Source: an uncultured Faecalibacterium sp. (GTDB lineage Bacteria; Bacillota; Clostridia; Oscillospirales; Ruminococcaceae). Taken from it: a stretch of 40,662 nt of DNA. Positions within the stretch are counted from its first letter, which is position 1; each line of letters opens with the position of its first letter. The notes under the pieces were generated by a model. The model searched no databases. It had not been told where the DNA came from and was given only the letters and a program-made list of their open reading frames with translations. The stretch spans positions 1 to 40,662 of the forward strand of contig CAJFNF010000047.1 of NCBI GenBank assembly GCA_904394215.1. The letters run 5' to 3'. Positions 36,101-40,662 of this stretch are shown here, one piece after another. Both the position numbers and the translations under genes were made by a program.

Positions 36101-37326
36101 CTGCCGCAGGCAGCGCTTCGGTGTGCTTGCCCCGGCCCTGCGGGCCCGCCCCGGTGGGGCTCTGAGCCAGCGGCGACTTCTTCTCGTTTTACGCTGGTTG
36201 CAGCTGCGGGGCCCCACGGCGGGGGGTGTATTTTTGATTTATAATCTAAACCCAGCCCACCACCCATAGCGGTAACCCCGCGGCTGCGCCGCCGCCCCTT
36301 GACAGGGGCTTGGGGCCGGAGGCTGCTCCCTCCTGGGTTTGGGCTGCGGGGTACTTTCCACTGCGGTATTGCCAATAGCGGAAAAGGGTTCTCCAGGGCG
36401 GGGGCTGCTGCCGTCCAGGTGCAGGCTGCGCAGCAGCCGCAAAGCGCCCAACCTCATCACGCGGTACAACTGCCGGGTGAGGGAGCAGCCACAAGTTTAG
36501 AGCCCCGCCGGGGCGCGGCCGCAGGCCGGGGGGTTCCGCTAAGAGGGCGGGTGGGTGGGTAAAAATACTCCCCCAAAGAGAGCGGCAAAGCTGCCGCTAC
36601 CCCATCCGCCGTGGGGCGTCGCGGTTCGGGAGAAGCTGCCCGCGGGCCGCGGGGCCCGCCAGACGCAGTCCCATCTCCCGCCGGGAGCAAAACAAAAAAT
36701 CCCTGCTCCAAAACGGAAGCAGGGACTTGGTGAAACTTTGGACACACAGGGCCGCAGGCCGGGAGCCTCATAATGAGAACAGGACTTTGCCGCCGGCGGG
36801 ACGCAGCCTGAGCCGGAGCCGCTGCCCGGTACAATACAAAAGTCCCCGCTCCCAAAAACAGGAGCAGGGACTTGGTTTTTAGAGCAACCCCAGAAAAAGT
36901 CAACAATCTACTGCAAACGCCGGACACAGGTGACATTGGTTCCTCAAGTTTCAGATTCGGGAAAGCCCGTGTCTTTTCATTTGAATGCCCATCCTCTTGC
37001 GCTTAGCCAATATTTGCGGCGGGACGAAAGCCCTTGCAAATATTGGAGCGCTGCGCCAGCACACGCCTCACTTCATCCGCCGCAGGCGGCGCTTCGGCGG
37101 TGCTGCCACCCGCCCTTTATTGGAACCTGGGGCTTCGCCCCAGACCCCATTCTGGGTGTATGGCAGGCTTCACGCTATTTCTTGGGATTGCGCTAGATTG
37201 GGCGAGACGGAGCCTTCACGGGTACTCGGGCGCAGCCCAAACGTGGACGAAGAGAAAGGACCTTGCCGCCCGCTAGGTGTAACGTAAGCCGGAGCAGTTG
37301 CCCGGTACTGTGTGAAAAGCTTTTTG
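36101..37326. repeat. Intergenic repeat mosaic 6
   Basis: No gene is supported. It contains a module C core (36101-36113), a border segment (about 36228-36265), and a second copy of the ~230-bp module G (about 36262-36500). Module E is at about 36546-36730, with a minus-strand terminator-like hairpin at 36694-36725. A diverged 105-bp unit is at about 36735-36830. A symmetrical hairpin at 36842-36873 (GTCCCCGCTCC / GGAGCAGGGAC) could stop transcripts in either direction. Module A with a third arm type is at 37007-37046, and a module C core with changed arms (CCGCCGCAGGCGG) at 37077-37089. A diverged copy of the 113-bp repeat follows rnr at about 37215-37320. Confidence 0.83.
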
Positions 37327-37377
37327 GTTCCTTTTTCTCGAAAAAGGAACTGGTTACTTTTTCTCCGAAGAAGTAAC
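37327..37377 (-). repeat. Double H hairpin at the rnr 3' end
   Basis: Two H hairpins lie side by side: GTTACTTTTTC / GAAGAAGTAAC (37353-37377), whose left arm contains the rnr TAA stop (37354-37356), and GTTCCTTTTT / AAAAAGGAAC (37327-37350). CAAAAAGCTTTTCACAC then follows in the direction of transcription. Confidence 0.8.
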
Positions 37378-39483
37378 AGGAACGGCGGCCTCGAAGTCGA
37401 TCTTGCCCAGGTTGACGTCGGCCCGGACGATGGTGATCATCAGGCTGTCGCCCAGGGCCCACTGCTTGCCCGACACAGGGTCGGACAGCCGGACGCCCTC
37501 GGTCAGCAGGGCGCCGGTGGCCGTCAGGCTGCCCACCGGCACAAAGCCCTCGACACCGTTGTCCAGCTCCACAAAGACACCCTTCTGGGTGACGCCCGAA
37601 ATGGTGCCTTCACGATGCTCGCCAATGTGGGCCCGGGCATACTCGGCCTTGTAGCAGTCCTCGGCCTTGCGCTCGATCTGCATGGCCACGATCTCCTGGG
37701 CGCTGGCCTGCTTGCTCACCTTCTCGGCAAAGTCGGTGTACCGCACCGTCAGGCTCTCCTTGTCCATCCCCTCCAGCAGGGAGGTCAGGATCCGGTGGAT
37801 GGCCAGGTCAGGGTACCGCCGGATGGGGCTGGTGAAGTGGGCGTAATCCTTCAGCACCAGGCCGTAGTGCCCCTTGGGCACCGGCTGGTACTCGGCCTTG
37901 GACATGCAGCGCAGCAGGCCGGTGTGGATGATCTTTTCGTAGGGGGTGCCCTTGACACCCTCCAGGATCGCGCTCAGCTCCTTGGGTTCCGGGACTTCCT
38001 TGGCAAAGTGGTCGTTGATGCCGCAGGCCTGCAGCAGGGTGTGGAGCCGTTCCAGCTTCTCGCTGCCCGGCTCCTCGTGGACGCGGTAGACAAAGGGGAT
38101 CTGCTTGGTGCGGGCAAAGTGGGCCGCGCACTGGTTGGCCAGCAGCATGAACTCCTCGATCATGGCCTCGCTCTCGCCCTGGACCCGCTTCTTGACGTCG
38201 ATGCAGCGGCCGTTCTCGTCCAGGATCAGCTTGACCTCGCCGCTCTCGATGTCCATGCAGCCCCGCTGCCGGCGCAGGCCGGCCCGCAGGGTATACAGGG
38301 CCTTCATGGCGGGCAGCTGGCCCGCCACCTCGGCGTACTTGTACTGGATCTCACGGTCGGCGGTGCCGGCCAGCAGGGCGTTGATCTCACTGTAGACGCC
38401 CTTGACCCGGCTGCGGATCACCGACTTGACAAACTTGTAATCCACCAGGTTGCCGCCCTTGTCCAGGTGCATCAGGCAGGAGAAGGCCAGACGCAGCTCC
38501 CCTTCGTTCAGGCTGCAGACGCCGTTGGACAGCTGCTTGGGCAGCATGGGCACCACCTGGTCGGCGTAGTAGACGCTGGTGGCGCGGCTGAAGGCCTCGT
38601 CATCCAGGGCGGTGCCGGGCTTGACGTAGTGGGACACATCGGCGATGTGGACCCCCAGCTCGAAGCCGTCGGGGGTCTGGTTGAGGCTGATGGCGTCGTC
38701 GATGTCCTTGGTCTCGGCGCTGTCGATGGTGAAGATGGGCAGGGCCCGCAGGTCCATCCGGCCTGCGGTGTCGGCGTCGCCAATGGTGACGTTCTCCAGC
38801 TTTTTGGCCTCGGCCCGGACTTCCTCCGGGAACCGGACGTGGACTTCCCGGGCATACAGCAGGGCCTTGGCGCAGCGCTTGGCCTCATCGCTGGAACCAA
38901 ACCGCATCACCACCACCACACGGTGGTCCTCCTGCCGCAGGCCGCGGCGGCGGATCTCCACCGCCACCTTGTCCCCGTCCCGGGCGCCGCCCTCGGCGTC
39001 CCGCATGATGGGCATCGAAATGGCAGGGCAGGCGTCGGGCACAAAGGCCAGCCGGCCATTGATCCGGCGGGCGGTGCCCACCAGGCTGTTGTGCTCTTCC
39101 AGGACAGCCAGGATCTCGCCCTCGTCGCTGCCCTCCACCCGGGGATGGGCCAGCTTTTCCACCAGCACACGGTCGCCGGGCATGGCGCCCTTCATCAGGC
39201 GGCCGGGGATGAAGATATCCCCCGAGCCGTCCTCCAGCATCACGAAGCCGAAGGTCTTGCCCAGCTTGACCAGGGTGCAGACCAGGGCCTTGTCCTTGCG
39301 GCCCGAACGGACCGTGAAGAACACGCCCTCCTTCTGGCAGACCACCGAATCCCGGACCAGCTCGTCCAGGGCGTCCATGACCTTGCGGTCAGCGGCGCGG
39401 TCCCCGCCGAATTTCGCCTTCAGATCCCGCACCGTGCAGGGCTGCATCTGAATGGCGTGCTCGATTTTATCTCTCATTGCCAT
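37354..39483 (-). CDS. rnr: Ribonuclease R
   Basis: This 709-residue processive 3'-5' exoribonuclease degrades structured RNA. It has an N-terminal winged-helix/cold-shock region (about 1-150) and the RNB catalytic domain with Asp254, Asp260, Asp262 and Asp263 in TIDSAETKDIDDAIS and GVHIADVSHYV. HFTSPIRRYPDL follows, then a C-terminal S1 domain (about 620-695). The basic tail typical of E. coli RNase R is missing; the protein ends TSSEKK, encoded in an H hairpin. ATG at 39483 has GGAG eleven bases upstream; ATG at 39477 is an alternative. secG lies upstream in the usual order, but 650 bp of repeats separates them. Confidence 0.96.
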   Translation of the reverse strand: MAMRDKIEHAIQMQPCTVRDLKAKFGGDRAADRKVMDALDELVRDSVVCQKEGVFFTVRSGRKDKALVCTLVKLGKTFGFVMLEDGSGDIFIPGRLMKGAMPGDRVLVEKLAHPRVEGSDEGEILAVLEEHNSLVGTARRINGRLAFVPDACPAISMPIMRDAEGGARDGDKVAVEIRRRGLRQEDHRVVVVMRFGSSDEAKRCAKALLYAREVHVRFPEEVRAEAKKLENVTIGDADTAGRMDLRALPIFTIDSAETKDIDDAISLNQTPDGFELGVHIADVSHYVKPGTALDDEAFSRATSVYYADQVVPMLPKQLSNGVCSLNEGELRLAFSCLMHLDKGGNLVDYKFVKSVIRSRVKGVYSEINALLAGTADREIQYKYAEVAGQLPAMKALYTLRAGLRRQRGCMDIESGEVKLILDENGRCIDVKKRVQGESEAMIEEFMLLANQCAAHFARTKQIPFVYRVHEEPGSEKLERLHTLLQACGINDHFAKEVPEPKELSAILEGVKGTPYEKIIHTGLLRCMSKAEYQPVPKGHYGLVLKDYAHFTSPIRRYPDLAIHRILTSLLEGMDKESLTVRYTDFAEKVSKQASAQEIVAMQIERKAEDCYKAEYARAHIGEHREGTISGVTQKGVFVELDNGVEGFVPVGSLTATGALLTEGVRLSDPVSGKQWALGDSLMITIVRADVNLGKIDFEAAVPVTSSEKK

Positions 39484-40130
39484 AGATTGTGTTACTCCTT
39501 CACATCCTCCAGCGCCCGCCTGCTTCTTCGGGCGGACGCGCTGCCGGTGCCGGGCGGCGTGGGGGTCTATTGCCCGGGCACAAAAACAGCCCCGCAACTG
39601 TTACGGGGCCCTCTCTCGGCCGATGGTGCGGCCTGGTGGGTTTTGGGGCAGTCCCTGCCCACAGGGGTGGGGGTCTGGTTTTTTATGATGATCTATACCC
39701 ACCCGCCGCCCTTAGCGGTTCCCCCGCGGCTGCGCCGCCGCCCCCATACGGGGGCTCTGAACCACAGACTGCTCCTTCTTTTTGCAGGCTGCACCGCAGC
39801 CGCAAAAATCCCGTGCCTGCCGGCTGCGGCACAGCTGCCAAATATGGGAGAAGCGAAAGACAGCAAGCCCAGCCCCTGTCAAGGGGCGGGCCCGCAGGGA
39901 AAATTGGCTAAGCGCAAGAGGTTTTAAAAGGGTGGTGGGCGGGTTTAGATCATAAATAAAGACAAACCCCAACGCAGCCGCTCAAAGGACTTGGCTGAAT
40001 TTGCCTGCGGCAGATTGCCCTCTTGCGCTTAGCCGATTTTTGCGGCGCGCCACGGCGGGCGCTTGCAAAAACCGGAGCGCTGCGCCTGATCCGGCTTGGC
40101 TGTTTCTGCCGCAGGCAGCGCCAAGCCAGA
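39484..40130. repeat. Intergenic repeat mosaic 7 between secG and rnr
   Basis: No gene is supported. It contains a terminator-like hairpin (39581-39610), a border segment and CCCCCATACGGGGGC hairpin (about 39690-39760), a half copy of module A with its flank (about 39897-39920), and a reverse border (about 39937-39965). A full module A is at 40033-40075 and a module C core at 40106-40118, which ends 13 bases before the secG stop codon. Insertion of this block appears to have separated secG and rnr, which are adjacent in many Firmicutes. Confidence 0.8.
39581..39610 (-). terminator. Terminator-like hairpin upstream of rnr
   Basis: Minus-strand GCCCCGTAAC and GTTGCGGGGC pair with a tiny loop, followed by TGTTTTTG. 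It lies about 100 bases before the rnr start, so rnr needs its own promoter or read-through. No convincing promoter was seen in that gap. Confidence 0.7.
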
Positions 40131-40379
40131 TCAGCCCAGTCTGCTGGACAGCACGCAGGCTGCGATGGCAACCACGAAGAAAATCACGCCGGCCACCCGG
40201 GTGATCTTGGCCAGCATCATATCAGCCGGGCTCAGCCGGGTGTTGTTGGCGCTCTGCATATTGCCGCCGATGGCGCCTGCCAGGCCCTGGCCGTGGGTGT
40301 GCTGCAGCAGGGTCAGCACAATGATTACAACTGCAACAACCAGCAGAATCACGCCGCCGGCAATCTCGTAAACCGTCAT
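40131..40379 (-). CDS. secG: Protein translocase subunit SecG
   Basis: This 82-residue membrane protein of the SecYEG channel has two hydrophobic helices (about 5-26 and 56-78). Between them is the conserved cytosolic loop with a Gly-rich GLAGAIGGN segment. The length is normal. AAGGAG stands about 11 bases before the ATG. Its own promoter lies upstream, and rnr follows in the same orientation after a repeat block. Confidence 0.95.
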   Translation of the reverse strand: MTVYEIAGGVILLVVAVVIIVLTLLQHTHGQGLAGAIGGNMQSANNTRLSPADMMLAKITRVAGVIFFVVAIAACVLSSRLG

Positions 40380-40457
40380 AGTGTGTAACGCTCCTTACTA
40401 CCTCTGGGCCGGGCCCCAAAAAAGCCTCTGCCCGAAATTGCATGAAAATACTTCTAT

Positions 40458-40486
40458 AGAATAGCACAACCGGCGGACAAAAGCAA
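40458..40486 (-). promoter_or_regulatory. Promoter of secG
   Basis: Minus-strand TTGCTT, 17-base spacer, TATTCT, about 80 bases before the ATG. An overlapping TTGTCC...TATAGA pair with a 16-base spacer is an alternative. Confidence 0.6.
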
Positions 40487-40532
40487 GACGCGCCGGACAG
40501 ATTTTGTCCACAGCCGGTTGTTTTCGGGTGGT

Positions 40533-40662
40533 AGCGCTGTCCGGGCCGCTGGGCCCGTCTGGACGCTGCGCTGGCCCAGAGGGGCTGCGGAGCTGAGGCG
40601 CTGCCTGCGGCAGAAACAGCCGAAGCGGAGCAGGGGCCGCGGTCTGCTTTTTGCAAGGGCGC
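40533..40662. repeat. Start of another repeat mosaic at the window edge
   Basis: Module F (about 40533-40598), a module C core (40601-40613) and a GCGGTCTGCTTTTTGCAAGG segment appear in the same order and orientation as at 24878-25006, and the two are nearly identical. The array continues past the window end. Confidence 0.85.

Noticed and set aside
35653..36375. A full 240-codon gene starting at 36375
   Set aside because: The first ~100 codons translate repeat modules and have no RBS; only the part from about 36072 looks like protein.
37312..39927. Long plus-strand open frame opposite rnr
   Set aside because: Shadow of rnr that also runs through repeats; no motif.

Overview
The window is GC-rich chromosomal DNA from what looks like an anaerobic Firmicute of the Oscillospiraceae (Faecalibacterium/Gemmiger/Subdoligranulum-like). 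This is an inference. It rests on a SCIFF ranthipeptide locus, the site-2 protease-scpA-scpB-DUF2953-ytfJ-pseudouridine synthase gene order, a DUF2508 gene, a zinc-ribbon type L28, strong Shine-Dalgarno sequences and a c subunit of Na+-binding type. No rRNA, CRISPR array, phage gene or transposase was seen.

Layout. 1-1332: repeat mosaic. 1333-4527 (-): biotin-dependent carboxyltransferase trio (12S-like, biotin carrier, 5S-like) with its own promoter. 4668-8756 (-): M50 protease, scpA, scpB, DUF2953, ytfJ, rluB-like synthase. 8842-10249 (+): rpmB, a DUF4250 gene and an esterase-like protein that has lost its serine nucleophile. 10250-11090: repeat mosaic. 11091-14183 (+): copper operon with a CsoR operator, csoR and copA carrying an in-frame C-terminal CopZ domain. 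14184-15612: repeat mosaic between convergent genes. 15613-18691 (-): three glycosyltransferases. 18692-20685: repeat mosaic. 20686-24120 (-): DUF2508 gene, scfA (SCIFF peptide), scfB (radical SAM maturase) and an Orn/Lys/Arg decarboxylase-family gene coupled to scfB. 24231-24407 (+): tRNA-Gln(CTG) with promoter and terminator. 24408-25763: repeat mosaic. 25776-27542 (-): exported 5'-nucleotidase. 28082-35339 (-): complete ten-gene F1Fo ATP synthase operon. 35653-36072 (-): gene remnant cut at its 5' end by repeats. 37354-40379 (-): rnr and secG, separated by more repeats.

The housekeeping genes are ordinary. The striking part is the intergenic DNA, roughly a quarter of the window. It is built from a small set of repeated modules (called A to G and H here). 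Several modules are inverted repeats whose two arms change together between copies while flanks and loops stay the same. That is the pattern expected if a folded structure is being maintained. An H hairpin lies just after, or across, the end of seven genes. In three genes the stop codon is in the H loop and in one it is in the stem. In at least four cases the mosaic then runs on in the gene's own direction to a strong terminator-like hairpin, which suggests long structured 3' UTRs. I know of no described element with this architecture, but I could not search databases.
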